64,000 nt of DNA from Cepaea nemoralis (Eukaryota; Mollusca; Gastropoda; Stylommatophora; Helicidae). How positions within the stretch are numbered: position 1 is the stretch's first letter; each line of letters begins with the position of its first letter. A model generated the notes under the pieces. The model did not search any database. It was not told where the DNA came from and worked only from the letters and a program-made list of their open reading frames with translations. The position numbers were made by a program, and so were the translations under genes. The stretch spans positions 1 to 64,000 of the forward strand of contig JACEFZ010011117.1 of the NCBI GenBank assembly GCA_014155875.1, in the 5' to 3' direction. This document shows, in pieces, positions 31,446 through 43,167 of the stretch.

Positions 31446-33045
31446 CTCTCTTTCCCAAAAAGTTGTGAAAATAATCTGGTATTTATTTTATGACGTTGAG
31501 TCCAGCCCACTCATTGTATTCTGAGGTAACGAACACATCACACAAACTTCTAGGTTTGTTTATTCTTTTCGTAAGCTAGAGCTCATGTATCAGAACCACG
31601 CAGTGCTACAGGCCAGATTTCCTTCATTATTTCGCAGGGATTACATTACTTTATTCAGGAAATATCAGAGATTCAGGAAATATCAGAGGTATTTCCAATC
31701 CCCAACATGGAGGATAGGCGGTTGAGCTTTTAAGGCCTCTGGAGTGTTTATGCCTGTGGCTACAGTTTGCTTACACCTTTTCCTCATGTTGGACTGGTAG
31801 TGCATGTTTCCGTCACCTTGCTGCTGAGGTAAGTGTGTGGAGTGACACTGTAAGCTGTGAATTTCATGTGGAGTGCTTTTACATCTGTCCCTGGTTGTTT
31901 GTAGCATTCAGAAAAATGGCGGCTGGCCGGTCACTGAACTAAGTAAGTTGCTTTTTGCAGTAATGTGTGGCTGCTGGTTTTCTAATGACTGCCGTTTCCA
32001 TCGACAATGAACTGTATTTTTTTGTGGCGGACTTTTGTGTTGGCATTCTGGCAGCGGCATTATGCATAGTATACCTGTGCAGGCTGTTGGTTTGTCGAGA
32101 CTCCTGTCTGTTCCACTTTTCACATGGGGCAGTGAGGAGCATTTTGTGTGATATTCACTGGCACAGGAATGGAGCTGTGAAGTTGGAACCATGACTAACT
32201 AACTATTCAAGAAATGTAATACAGGAATATACTTCAAAGACAAATCAACCACACCAACAAAAACAAATTAACATTATATGTGCATGCTCTCACGCTGGGC
32301 ACATATAAAGAAACATAATATACCAAATAACACTGTATGCAAGTAACAAATTTCAATCAATAAACACATGCAAAAACGAGGCTGCAACAAAATCATCAAG
32401 CTGATGGCGATCTTGTAAGGGTAAATAATACCTTAAATTTGGCCCACTGTTGTGAAATTCCCTCAGGGAAACCATGAAACTTACATGCTGGTGATATTGG
32501 CTGTCTATGCAGAACAACCGAAGAAGGCATTGCTACCAAATCAACTGGAAACAGTAAGAAGTAGTTCAACCCTAGCCATTGTACAATATTACTGCATGTT
32601 CAGAAAGTAATATGGAAGACAGTTTTGCCATAATCCCCTCTTTCTTATGTCACTTTTGTAACTACTGAAGACTGTTTTTGTGGTTGTCTTGAAGATGCTG
32701 CACGATATTAGCTCTTTGATGAACTTAAAGACTATGTTGTTTCATAAAACAAACCGCCCATTCATATGACACTTTACAAAAAAGATCAGGAACATCTGGT
32801 GGGGGTGACCCATGATTCCCCTTGTTTCTAATTAGGCAAAACTTGCAACCCTTTACTTCTTTTTTTGTTTTTGTTTTTGGAACAATTTAATCTTACACCT
32901 ATTAACTGAAAAATATCAACTTGCTGCCTGTTTGCTGTTAGATTCTGCATATTTTACTACTAACAGCTTTTCTGCTGCAGTGTAACATTTTTTGACTTCA
33001 ATTTCACAGCTCAAAATAATAAAACAAATTTCAAAACCAAGCTTG
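31446..33045. other. Unassigned sequence, 1.6 kb
   Basis: No recognisable gene, SINE or LINE. Short open frames on both strands (31683-32192) show no domain. Confidence 0.4.
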
Positions 33046-33049
33046 GAAG

Positions 33050-33335
33050 TCAGCATGGCTGAATGGATAAGAGTGTGAGTTCTTAAACACCCGGTGTGCT
33101 AATTCTGAGGTATCAGGTTCAACTCCTACACCGGTCAGTTAGGAGTGAAATGTTGACCTCTCACCTTTGACTTGGGGACGTAAATTATAAGTACCTCAGA
33201 AGTCAGAGTTGGTTCAGCTGATGGCAAGGGACAATGGTATCAAAGAAAGCTAATCCACACGCAAAAATCAGTCCAGTGTACTAGTGTATGGACTATCGTT
33301 GAGTTCAAAGTGAGCAAAAAGAAACAAAAAAACAA
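33050..33335 (+). repeat. SINE family F copy
   Basis: Head CATGGCTGAATGGATAAGAG, B-box region AGGTTCAACTCC, body GTGAAATGTTGACCTCTCAC and TTGGGGACGTAAATTATAAG, A-rich end. Confidence 0.9.
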
Positions 33336-33649
33336 GCTTAACATTAAAACAGACTAAAGACAAAGAGCACAAAATGTTTTGCAACAATGCCTGACACATA
33401 AGATAATGCATGGCACATTCAATTTCACACCTTTAGCACAGTCAAATTGTAACAAAAATGTGATCCTTTCCAATGTATGTTACTTTTGGTATTGGAAATT
33501 ACGTATTTCTAGTACCCCGTATGCACTCAAGTTTTAGCGGACAAAAATGATTACACATTGAGGTACAATACACATGGTGTTATGTTATTTTGCAAAGTTG
33601 CAGTCACAAATCACTTGGTCAATTTAGAATATAGCAACATTAGAATTAT

Positions 33650-33870
33650 CTAGCCGTTTTGAATTTCAAGGTTAGAACTTCAAGGATCTGTTATGTTTAG
33701 AATTTCAAGAATATATGATGTTTAGAATTTCAAGTATTGGTATGTTCAGAATTTCAAGGATCTAACATGTTTTGAATTTCAAGGATATGATATTTTTTGG
33801 AATTTCAAGGATCTAGCAAGTTTACATTTTCTTCAGAATCTAGAATGTTTACAATGTTAAAAATCTAATA
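33650..33870. repeat. About 30-bp degenerate tandem repeat (AGAATTTCAAGGATCT)
   Basis: Seven or so units of TTTAGAATTTCAAGGATCTA with a GATGT/ATGT link. Confidence 0.8.
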
Positions 33871-33881
33871 TGTTTGGGTCA

Positions 33882-34085
33882 TCTGTGGCTTTGTGGCTTA
33901 GAGAAAAAAGTTTTACAGTCTTGACATATCAGGGGTTTTTTTTATTTGGGGGGTGGGGGGTTATCCGCAGGTAATTTGAGAGATAGCTTTGCAATGATTT
34001 TCATAATGGTATGAGCATTGTCCATTAGAAAATAATGGCAAACTACTACACCTAAAACTCTAGAAAATTATCCAAAAAAGTTAGT
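33882..34085 (+). repeat. SINE family A copy, diverged
   Basis: CTGTGGCTTTGTGGCTTAG head, then CATTAGAAAATAATGGCAAA CTACTAC in the central block. Interrupted by a poly-T/poly-G stretch at 33936-33962. Confidence 0.6.
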
Positions 34086-34345
34086 TGCATAACCTTTACA
34101 GGACATCGCAGTCTACACCAGCATTTTTGTTGCTGTTGTGATCTCTTGGTAAGTTTACGTTCAGCATTTTGCCACTGCTTTCTGAACGACCGGCACCCAT
34201 ATAATTTCGTTTAAAAAATCAACGCAAGGTGGTTTGCTGCCAAATCGCCCGCAGCTGCGTGTCATACGGGGGTATGTGGAATTACCATACGGGGATATGT
34301 GGAATTACGAACTGTGTCCATAACTCCTTTGCCATGGAGCCAGCA
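34082..34345 (-). repeat. SINE family A copy, inverted to its neighbour
   Basis: Full copy on the minus strand with a 29-base duplication in the head (CATACGGGGATATGTGGAAT twice near 34265-34305). It is followed by a plus-strand fragment of the same family (34345-34415, ending GGACATGCAACTAAC). Confidence 0.85.
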
Positions 34346-34514
34346 GAATTACAAACAGCCAATAAATACTGGGGGTTAACTGCAGTGCCTTGAAAAGGAC
34401 ATGCAACTAACCTTTGAATGTTTGGAATCTTAAACTTATTTTTTGTTTCTAGCAAGTAACATTAAATGCAACTCCACAGCAGACACTGTCACACATTTGT
34501 GAAAAATTCACTGT

Positions 34515-34760
34515 CATAAAAAAAATGTCATTTACTGCCAATATAGTACCTTGCAGTGTATGGCAGAGGGGTCTTTGAGCCTGAGGAATAAGGGCTCCTG
34601 GCTAGTGCCATCACCGCGAACTGTGCAGGTTACAGTGGTTTTTTTGTGTACCCCCGACAGAAAAAAAAAACCAACACCTTACCGAGGACTCGAAGCCGGG
34701 TCTCCCAAAGGAGAATCTGGCATTCCAGCCACTTAGCCAGCCACTCCTGAAACAAGCCAC
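34515..34760 (-). repeat. SINE family G copy
   Basis: Minus-strand family G: body (plus-strand GCAGTGTATGGCAGAGGGGT, TTTGAGCCTGAGGAATAAGG, GCGAACTGTGCAGGTTAC) and head (CTTACCGAGGACTCGAAGCC, CCAGCCACTTAGCCAGCC). Confidence 0.88.
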
Positions 34761-35009
34761 TCGGCCAGCCACTCCTGAAACAATCAGCCTGCACATATAC
34801 CCAATCAATTGGTAGACTCCATAAGAAAGCTATTTTAAATGGTTTGGCCATATAATATATAGATACATGACAACAAGCACGAGGCCATTCTTGCAAAAGA
34901 TGGGAAAAACATTGCAACAGAAGCAATGAACATCACAGAGTGTGAGGCACATACCAAAGCCAGAGATTATTCTAGAATTCTATTCATATCCTAATGCTCA
35001 GAGGCAAAC

Positions 35010-35055
35010 ATGAAAAGAAGAAGAGGAGAAGAAGGAGAAGAAAAAAAACAAACAG
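35010..35055. repeat. A/G-rich low-complexity run
   Basis: GAAAAGAAGAAGAGGAGAAG and similar purine repeats. Confidence 0.8.
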
Positions 35056-35100
35056 GCAAGAAGATCGATTTCACTAATCCAGGTTTCATCTCAAACAGCT

Positions 35101-35209
<109 letters not shown>

Positions 35210-35479
35210 GAGCAGCTAACTGCCTGCCAAAAGCATGTCATAGAGCATGAACTCCATATCTCCGTAGATGACCTCATGAGGTCTCCTAAAAATACTCAGG
35301 AACTGAATGGCAGAGTCTGAAAACAAATCCACAACCTTCTGAACACAAGGCAGACAATGTCACAGAGATGCCCTTGAGAAGAACAAGAAGAAGATGAAAA
35401 AGAACAAGATCATGGGTGAAAAATTCTTCACTGAGTTACATTCTTAGAAAACTTTTAAACAAACAATCTAAAACCAACT

Positions 35480-35775
35480 TTAAAAGACTGGGCCCCAAGC
35501 GTATAGTCCAGAGCCAAGATGATCAAAACAACTAGGCCCAAGCTTTTGGTCCCAGCGCCAAAGTGATCTGGAAAATTAACAAAAACTAGGACCTATGGTC
35601 ACAGAGGTATGCTGATCAGAAAAAAATTGACCCTAAGCTTGTGATCCTAAAGGCATGCTGATCTGGAAAATAAATTTAAAAAACTGGGCCCTATGGTTCC
35701 AGAGGCAAGCTGATCAGAAACACTGGGCCTAAACTTGTGGTCCTAGAACCATGCTGATAAGAAAACAGGACACTG
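35480..35775. repeat. Degenerate 45-60-bp minisatellite
   Basis: Five to six units with ACTGGGCCC/ACTAGGCCC, AAGCTTGTGGTCCTAGA and GGCATGCTGATCTGGAAAA. Unit length varies by small indels. Confidence 0.8.
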
Positions 35776-36425
35776 AATCCTGTTGGCAACACGTCATACA
35801 CCAATTAGTAAGCATACTGCTAACACAGAGATGTAAATGACTTATTGATACTGAGGTGATTGCAGCTGGAGTAAAAGTAATCCTTTGGCAGATATGGTAA
35901 TAATCAGGTGAAACGTTAAGTCTTCACATATACTACATTTTAGGGGTTGGCTACCTCAGAGGTAGGATATCCAGCTCTAACTCAAGTAGACCTGGTTTGA
36001 CTGATGGTTTTGACAGCAAGGAGGTTTGCATAAATAAGAAACCTGAGGAACAAATACTTCAACCTGATCCTTGAAAACAGATCAGACATATAGCCTTCTC
36101 AAATAAGAAGGAAAAACTAGAAGAACCTGAATACATGTTGCACACATTTAAAATGTGGGCAGGTTGATGTAATGGTTAGGATGTTAAGCTGGCTATGGCA
36201 TGAGCACAACCAAAAAAGAGTTCAATGCCAGTTCTTGTTGAGGAGGCTAGATAGGCAATGGTATAGGCTGGCTTAATTTCAAAACTGGACACCTGCCCAC
36301 AAAAATTATACACAATATATGACAGGCAACTTCTGTTGATACACATATACATTTCATCTGTCTTTTCCTTATGTCTTTGATGAGTGATCTAGTAACACTG
36401 GCAGTTGTCAATATCTTAGCAGGTT
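35776..36425 (+). repeat. Two weak tRNA-like heads in otherwise unassigned sequence
   Basis: GGTTGGCTACCTCAGAGGTA at 35944 and GTTGATGTAATGGTTAGGAT at 36172 look like A-box regions of SINE heads. No matching bodies were found, so only diverged SINEs can be suspected. Confidence 0.3.
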
Positions 36426-36431
36426 TTCTTC

Positions 36432-38818
36432 TTGTTCCCCACGGATGGGGTGAGGTACACCCATATGAGTAACTTGAATGATGGGGACTTGGAGGAGATT
36501 GCTCATTGTTTCAACCTAAGCATCCATACAGCGGAAATACCCCATGATTGGCCGCATAGCTACCTGGTCCCACTTCCAAAGCCAGGTAAAGATCACTCCA
36601 GACTTAATGAATACCGAATCATAACCCTGCAAAACATGTAAGGCAAAGTCCTCGAAAAGATAGTAGCACGCAGGCTCCAGCAACATTTGGAAAGTCGTAA
36701 TCTTCTTCCCAAAGGGCTCGGGAGTTACCGGCCTTGGAAGGACACCTTGGCCAATGCTGCAACTTTTGCATTTGATGTCTACGAGAGCTTCCAGGGTAAA
36801 CAAGAGACAGTGGTGGTAGCTCTTTACCTGGAGGATGCTGATAACAGGGTCAGGTATGATCGGTTAATATACACTCTGTTGGACATGAAAGTATGCCCTT
36901 GCCTTGTCAGATAGGTTGCCGTGGTACTCTATGAGCATAAGGTTGCATTGCGCATGGGTTCCTGGACTTCTGACCCCTGTACTATAACACCAGGGTTGCC
37001 ACAGGGATCTGCAATGTCACCAGTGCTCATTAATGTCTACATCAGCAAAGTTGCAGCTATTGAGACACCAGGTGTGGGTAGAATTTTGACATTTGCAGAT
37101 GTGCTGGTGTACAGACAGGGCAGAGACAGGGCCAGTTTGGCAGAAGACTTACAGGTGGCAGTAAACAGGGTGGCAGAGTGGTGCAGGGACGCAGGGGCCG
37201 TTATAAACCAAGACAAGGGCATTGGTTGTGTGGTACTCCCTGAATAACCGGATCGTCAAGGCAGATGTCCCAGGTATTATGTGGAATGGATGTTCTCTTA
37301 GTAGAGAGAGTAAATTAAAGTACTTGGGTATCACCTTTGACAGGTGTTTGTCTTTTAAGGATCACGTAGAGGCTTTGGTGGTGAAGGCTGGTAGGTCACT
37401 TAATGCATTGAGGGCATTGGCAGCAACTGGGGTAGACCATAGGATGCTTTGCAGGCTCTATCAGCAGTTAATACTTTCTGTCACTGAGTATGGTTTGAGG
37501 CTGCTGACAGTATCAAAGAGCCAACATGAAAGGTTGGAGCACAGACAGAATGCTGCCATGTGGGTAATCCTGGGGTGCACAAAGGCCACACTAATTATAT
37601 GCATGAGGCATATCTGGTGCTACCAACAGTGACAGACAGGCATAGGGCCCTTCAGGCCAAATGGTACCTGAGAGTTGCTGCAGATAGGGATCACCCCCTG
37701 CATGACGCCATGGATATGGTCAAGGGTCATAGACTAAGACGAGACAAGTCCTGGATGGCAAAAGCAGAAATATATATATACATCAGGTGTGTGATCTGGA
37801 GACCATCAATCTTGAAAAAGAGTGGGTTGAAGTTCCAAGACATGACGGTCTAGCACAATGCAATAGTAACACTGGGTCGTGAGTGCAGAGAATGGGTTTG
37901 AAGTGCAACAACTGATCCAAAGTAACACAAATCAATGTGACATAGTCATCTACACCGATGGGTCAGTGGTGAGAAACAGACGTAGTGGTTGGGGTTTCAT
38001 TGCAAAGGTTAATAGACAAGTCTTGAAAATGGAGAGTCTGGCATATGAGACTACAACCTCCAGCATGAGAATGGAAGTGCAAGCAGAAACAGTGACATTC
38101 TGTTGGTTAGAGGAACACACACTGTATCCATTACGGATTCAAAGAGTATGCTTAGTAAGGTGGAGAAAGGAATATTTTGTGTGGAATGGCTATCCTCATT
38201 TTAAAAAAGTCACTTAAAAGTCGACTTCATTGCACTAGGTTTTATCCCATATGGCTCGGTCTCTTTCCGCAGTACGGAAGCTTTTAGCGATGACCCACAG
38301 GAGTCTCCGAAATATTTAACTCGTAAACAGAAGGACGCGGCCTGGAATCGAACCCACAACCTTCGGAGCATGAGTCAAGTGGCTTGACCACTTCACCACA
38401 GAGACTCCCTGTCTGTCTGGCTATCCTCCCTTCAGAGGTCACATTTTGTGAGAATTGTAAGGATATTTTGCCCTGGCCATGCAGGGGTGTGGGGGAATGA
38501 ACAGGCTGATAAGCTGGCAGGGAATGCACCTCTTGGTGGTAGATTACCTATGGACAAGGGGGAGGTGGTCATGCATTTGTGGGACCAGGTGGAGAAGGCT
38601 GGGGAACAGATTGAGAACCCATATGTGGAAAGAATGATATTGCGGGGGATCGGTAGGGGTTCTGAAAGAATCTCAAAACTGAGAGGGAAGACCAGGATAA
38701 TTTTAAATCAGATAGCGATGGGAATGATTAGTAGTATGACTCTTCACTGGCTGTTGAATTAGCGGACGGAGCACATATGGGAATGTCCTGAGTGCAGTGA
38801 TGTCGGTTCTTAACTCAA
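36432..38818 (+). pseudogene. LINE RT-RNase H polyprotein, inactive
   Basis: Segments in order: SYLVPLPKPGKDHSRL and YRIITLQN (RT), a stop at 36640, LEKIVARRLQQHLES, YRPWKDTLANAATFAFDVYE and LYLEDADNRV (motif A, where the first residue is Y in place of the usual D-I/L), a stop at 36913, ITPGLPQGSAMSPVL, then TFADVLVYRQG where one residue of the YADD box is lost. After a frameshift at about 37225: YLGITFDRCLSFKDH, GCTKATLIICMRHIW, VAADRDHPLHDAMDM. The RNase H has VIYTDGSVVRN and MRMEVQAE, then the SINE, then FCPGHAGVWGNEQADKLAG. The missing catalytic Asp, stops and SINE make it clearly dead. Confidence 0.88.
38187..38428 (-). repeat. SINE family B insertion with 11-bp target duplication
   Basis: The SINE (38198-38417, minus) sits in the RNase H region of the LINE. 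TGGCTATCCTC is present on both sides (38187-38197 and 38418-38428). Removing one copy plus the SINE restores a continuous LINE alignment, so the SINE is younger than the LINE. Confidence 0.92.
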
Positions 38819-38913
38819 CTCAACTCAACAACAACTCCACAACGTTCTCAACACTCTTCCCCAAAACAACAGCTCCATTTACTCTAGCTGTCCCACAATT
38901 TTTTAGCACCCAT

Positions 38914-39183
38914 AAATAAGAACTAAAGAATAAAAGTCACTTAAAAATCGACAGGGTCGACTTCATTGCACCAGGTTTTATCCCATATGGATCGGTCTCT
39001 TTCCGCAGCGCGGAAAGCGTCACACAAAGAACGAACTCCGTAGCTCTAGCAACGACCCACAGGAGTCTCAGAAAAATTTCACTCGTGAACTGAAGGACAC
39101 GGCCCGGAATCGATCCCACAACCTTCGGAGCCCGAGTCAAACGGCTTGACCACTTCACCATGGAGACTCCCAGAAATAAGAAC
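38914..39183 (-). repeat. SINE family B insertion with 10-bp target duplication
   Basis: Full-length SINE B (38924-39173, minus) flanked by AAATAAGAAC at 38914-38923 and 39174-39183. It lies in unassigned sequence just downstream of the LINE tail. Confidence 0.9.
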
Positions 39184-39184
39184 A

Positions 39185-39484
39185 AGACACACAACTTTCA
39201 GTAATGAAATTAGTGGATCTGCAATGAGTAAATAAACAAACACGATAACTAGAATTGGTAAGCTTTACAAGTGACAAAATGGATGTTGCAGCAAAAGCCT
39301 TCATCAGCACCCAAAGAATAAACAGACACTGATACAACATAAATAAATATACAAAAGCAGCTCAGCGGGTGTCAATCCATCATATGTACAGTTGTATAGC
39401 CAAAGCTTAACATCAGCTAGGGAACTTTTCAGTTAGAGCATTGTTTGCTGGACGTGATATTTCAGGTTTTCACTATTTTACACA
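39185..39484. other. Unassigned sequence
   Basis: No recognisable content. Confidence 0.35.
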
Positions 39485-39662
39485 TTGTCCTTTAGCAGTT
39501 TCCTGCCATGGGTTGGTGATATGACAGAGTTATCACATTTTGTAGGCCTGAATCTATGGAGGAATAGATGGCCAGACTTTTCCTCTGCTGGCGGATGGCA
39601 AATGCAAGCGTCAAACCCTCATCTAGTCGGATACATGACATTGTCAGCATTATTACAGTTAT
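39485..39662 (-). repeat. SINE family H copy
   Basis: On the minus strand: ATAATGCTGACAATGTCATG, CATTTGCCATCCGCCAGCAG, CATCTATTCCTCCATAGATT and TGTCATATCACCAACCCATG parallel, in order, the plus-strand copy at 41890-42100. Confidence 0.65.
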
Positions 39663-39671
39663 TGGAAGGGG

Positions 39672-39915
39672 GGGGGGGGCTGGGGGGCTGGTCGAGTGGC
39701 TAAGAATGCTGAGTTCTCCTTCGAGGAGACCCGGGTTTGAATCCTCGGTAAGGTTTGGTTTATTTTTCTGTCGGGGGAAAAATAAAATCCTAACCTGCAC
39801 AGTTCGTGGCGATTGCACTAGCCAGATGGCCTTAATTCCTCAGGCTCAAGACCCTCCTGCCCTACACTGCAAGGTACTATAGGCAATAGGTGACAGTTTT
39901 GATAGGCAGTTTTGA
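39672..39915 (+). repeat. SINE family G, complete copy
   Basis: Head GGTCGAGTGGCTAAGAATGC, B box GGGTTTGAATCC, body TTTTCTGTCGGGGGAAAAAT, CACAGTTCGTGGCGATTGCA and CCTTAATTCCTCAGGCTCAA, end TAGGTGACAGTTTTGATA. A 12-G run at 39667-39679 precedes it. Confidence 0.9.
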
Positions 39916-39917
39916 TA

Positions 39918-40035
39918 AAGTTAGTTGCATATCCTTTACAGGACATAGCAGTCAACTCCAGCATTTGTTGGCTTTTTGTGATTCCTGGGCAAGTTTACGT
40001 TCATTTGTTTGCCATTGCTTTCTGAATGACATTAT
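39918..40035 (-). repeat. SINE family A, 3' half
   Basis: 3' end and central block only (GTTGCATATCCTTTACAGG to GCCATTGCTTTCTGAATGAC). The head is missing. Confidence 0.8.
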
Positions 40036-40329
40036 CAGCATATTAATTACACTATCATGCTTTTTACTACTTTACTTACCACAAAATAGGGCACAATGTG
40101 GGAATTCTTTTCCACTTCTGGAGAACTATATTTTCTGAGTATTATTGTCCTGCAGACCAGCTCTAAATCCACTATAATATATATCCACACAGTTTATGAT
40201 CAAGATGCTGGTAGCTAATCCTTCATCATGTGGCAGTACTCACAGGCATAGTCTGTTCATAGTAGTAAAAGAAATGCAATGAATACATGTTAATTGAGTA
40301 CAATAAATTTAATGTGTAAACTTTTTATA

Positions 40330-41000
40330 ACATTACAAAAACCGAAGTAATGCAAGTTAGCAGATCGACTGGCCCACTAAATATACAGATAAATAGCACA
40401 ACTCTGAAACAAGTTAAAGAATTCAAATATCTTGGAAGTATGATCACAGAAGATAGCAGATTGGACAGATAAATCGAAATCAGATGTCAAAAGGCTAGTG
40501 CACTTACATATCAACTATCACCCTTACTGAAACATCCAAATATACCCATGTTTGCAAAACGACAGATAATAAACAGCATATTCACACCAACCCTATGCTA
40601 CCAATCTCAAACTTGGACTTATCCAAATCACACTTTCGCAAAATCAACATCTGCGAGATGAGATGCCTGAGGAGAGCTGCCAACTTAACAATCCGAGACA
40701 GAGTAAGAAATGCTGTTATCAGACAGACAGTGGGATCAACACCTTGTGCCACATTTATTGAAAGACAGAAGATCAAGTGGTTTGACCATGTCATTAGAAT
40801 GCAACACCATCAACACTCACTGGCCTTACATCAAAGATCATCTGCGACAAGACCAAGAGGATGTCCAAGAAGAAAATGGATTGACGACATCAAAGACATG
40901 TACAGTCACATGGAATGACACCATCCAGTGCCACCCATCGGGCGCTGGAGTGCAAATTATTCCTCCCCACGACACTTGACGGCAGAAGTGGAAGATGATG
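40330..41000 (+). pseudogene. LINE RT C-terminal part and 3' end with (GAT)n tail
   Basis: KTEVMQ-like and QVKEFKYLGSMITEDSRLDR with a stop, then PTLCYQSQTWT and RKINICEMRCLRRAANLTIR DRVRN. A continuous frame (40595-40918) gives FIERQKIKWFDHVIRMQ and RPRGCPRRKWIDDIKDM. The 3' end is GGAGTGCAAATTATTCCTCC with GATGATGATGAT at 40993-41007. RTE-like LINE. Confidence 0.82.
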
Positions 41001-41029
41001 ATGATGATAATGGCAAATGTATTGTTGTA

Positions 41030-41075
41030 TTGGTTTGTATTGCATTGTATTGTATTGTATTGTACTGTATTGTAT
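41030..41075. repeat. (TTGTA)n short tandem repeat
   Basis: TTGTATTGTATTGTATTGTA with minor variants. Confidence 0.9.
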
Positions 41076-41084
41076 CATTTGGAG

Positions 41085-41400
41085 GTCAGTATGGCTGAAT
41101 GGATAAGAATATGTGTTCTTAAACATCCGGTGTGCTGATTCTGAGGTAAGGGGTTCAACCCCTACACCGGACAGTTGGACTAAAATGTTGACTTCTCGTC
41201 CTTGACTTGGGGACGTAAATTACAAGTACCTCTGAAGTCAGAGTGGGTTTGCCTGATGGTGAGGGACAGTGTTAATAGGGAAAGCTAATCCACATGCAAA
41301 ATTAAGTCCAGCACTACTAGAAGTGTGTATGAACTACGCTTGAGTTCAAAGCAAGTGAGCGAATAAACAAATGAGTTCAAAGCAAGTGAGCGAATAAACA
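41085..41400 (+). repeat. SINE family F copy with duplicated 3' end
   Basis: Full copy (head TATGGCTGAATGGATAAGAA). The 3' segment GAGTTCAAAGCAAGTGAGCG AATAAACAAA is repeated twice in tandem at 41343-41402. Confidence 0.92.
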
Positions 41401-41409
41401 AAAATTTAT

Positions 41410-41610
41410 AATTTTTTGACCACATTATGAGAAGACAAAACTGGAACATGTTGTGACAACAGAAACACTTTGTAGAGAGAGAGATAGAGGAAGACAGCGA
41501 ATGAAAATTCTTGATATTATTGTATCATAGCAAAGAAAGCAGTCAACACATGAATTAATCCATGACGTCAGTTGGCAAGGCAGTTGATGATGATGATGAT
41601 GTATTGTGTA
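41410..41610 (+). pseudogene. RTE-like LINE 3' fragment with (GAT)n tail
   Basis: FFDHIMRRQNWNML-like start, a purine-rich GRERDRGRQR stretch and a tail TTGATGATGATGATGATG at 41586-41603. Confidence 0.65.
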
Positions 41611-41624
41611 ATCTTTTGATAGTG

Positions 41625-41835
41625 GTGGAGTAGATCAGAGGCTAAGGTGTCCACCTCTGGTTCAAGCAGTCAAAGGTCATCTCATTGTGATCCTGGGGTA
41701 GTGGAATTGTCATTTAGCTTCTTGGACAAGGGCAAAAAAGTAAGAGGACCTATAGCGCACAAAATAAAATCCCCTGGCAGTTGAAAACTGAAAAGAACAG
41801 GCTAAATAGGCAGCTGTCCAGGTGAACTTTCCAGA
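41625..41835 (+). repeat. SINE family E, diverged and truncated
   Basis: GGCTAAGGTGTCCACCTCTG head, CTGGGGTAGTGGAATTGTCA, then CCCCTGGCAGTTGAAAACTG and AGGCTAAATAGGC follow the order of the copy at 22010. The 3' third is missing. Confidence 0.65.
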
Positions 41836-41887
41836 TGAGAAAAGCTAGCCACAAAAAGAAATGTATAGCTGGTATGATAATGTTATG

Positions 41888-42102
41888 TTATACCAGGCGC
41901 GTTAGGTTAGTTGATAGGGAGCTGCACTGATAATGTCATGAGCCCTCTCGGATGTGGGTTCGACGCCTGAGCTCATCATCTGGCTAAGTGAGGGAAAGAA
42001 TGGCCACCTATTCCTCTGTGCATTCAAGCCTATCAGATGTGATGAGGCTACTACATCACACAGCCACAGCAGGAAACTGTTATGGGACAAATTCAGAAAC
42101 AT
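41888..42102 (+). repeat. SINE family H copy
   Basis: tRNA-like head with B box GGGTTCGACGCC, followed by CATCATCTGGCTAAGTGAGG, CCACCTATTCCTCTGTGCAT and CACAGCCACAGCAGGAAACT. Matched by the minus-strand copy at 39485. Confidence 0.65.
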
Positions 42103-43160
42103 ATCATGATCAAGGAATGTATGTATTTAACATCCTGACAGACTGTGAACTAGTTATGTGTCATCATTATTATTCATTTTAAGAGCATATTCACTCTCTG
42201 CTTTTGGCCATTGCTGAGAAACATTCTGGAGTGGTCGCAAATAAGTTAAGTTACAGTTAAGTATCACACCTACAGTGCGGTCTCAAATAAAATCTAGCAG
42301 ACGAGAAAACTCTAAAAAAAAAAAAAAACAGGATATATATATAAATAATATGAAATATATAATATTATAATTATACCAAACACCCCTTGACGATATCGAT
42401 AACATTTTGAAAAATAAAAACTAAAACCCTAATTAAACGTTATTTATTATTTTCAGTTCATGTGTTAGCTATCCCTCTTCGTACGTTGACTTGGGACTCT
42501 TAGACTTAGTGAACTTAGTAGTAATAGTAGTCTACGTCCCATATGATCTAATCTACCTCCTTATATATTATATATTATATACGAGCTGCTTAAAATAAAA
42601 ACTTTAAAATAATCATGATTAAAAAGGGTTGTTGTACTTCATTTAGTTAGTCTTGCACGCACTCAGCTACAACCAAAATACAGCTCACCGACTGCTACAA
42701 AATACATCCATCCAAAGCACTGACGACTTGAGGAGAGAGTGAGAGAAGCCGCGTCCTCCTCCTCCTAGTCCTAGCAACTCTCCCTCAATGTATGACAGGA
42801 TAAACACGACAACGCGACGGAACATGTTTCCCGTCTGTTTACATTGCCATTTCATAGGTACTTTACTTACCATTATATTAGCAAAAGTAGATGCCAAATA
42901 CTACATACGTGAATTTACGTGTACAAATCCAAATATATTTAACTTTTGCTAATCAAGAAACTTGATTTCATCAAGAAGTCCTTCTTGTACTTCCAAAACA
43001 AGCTATATTTTGTTTTTAACAGGCGGCAAGAAAATTGCGAAAGAAGTGAATGGCGAATTGCATGCAGACGACTTCTAGAATCAAATCAGCAAACACTATA
43101 CGGGGTCGTGGACATTGGCAAAATACATTCATATCAGTTAAAGCGATGCCATCTTCGCAA
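42103..43160. other. Unassigned AT-rich sequence
   Basis: About 1 kb with no recognisable family; short AT runs at 42340-42370 and 42555-42580. Confidence 0.4.
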
Positions 43161-43167
43161 CAAAGAT

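Larger units (their letters stand above)
36430..38835 (+). mobile_element. RNase H LINE, second family, 5' truncated, with SINE insertion
   Basis: Plus-strand LINE from inside the RT domain to a 3' end with CAACT/AACTCAACTC tail at 38812-38830. Its closest relative in the window is the minus-strand copy at 44940-46020. A SINE B copy with an 11-bp duplication interrupts it at 38198-38417. Confidence 0.88.

Noticed and set aside
31683..32194. Several short overlapping frames on both strands
   Set aside because: No domain, no splice or repeat context; length expected by chance.
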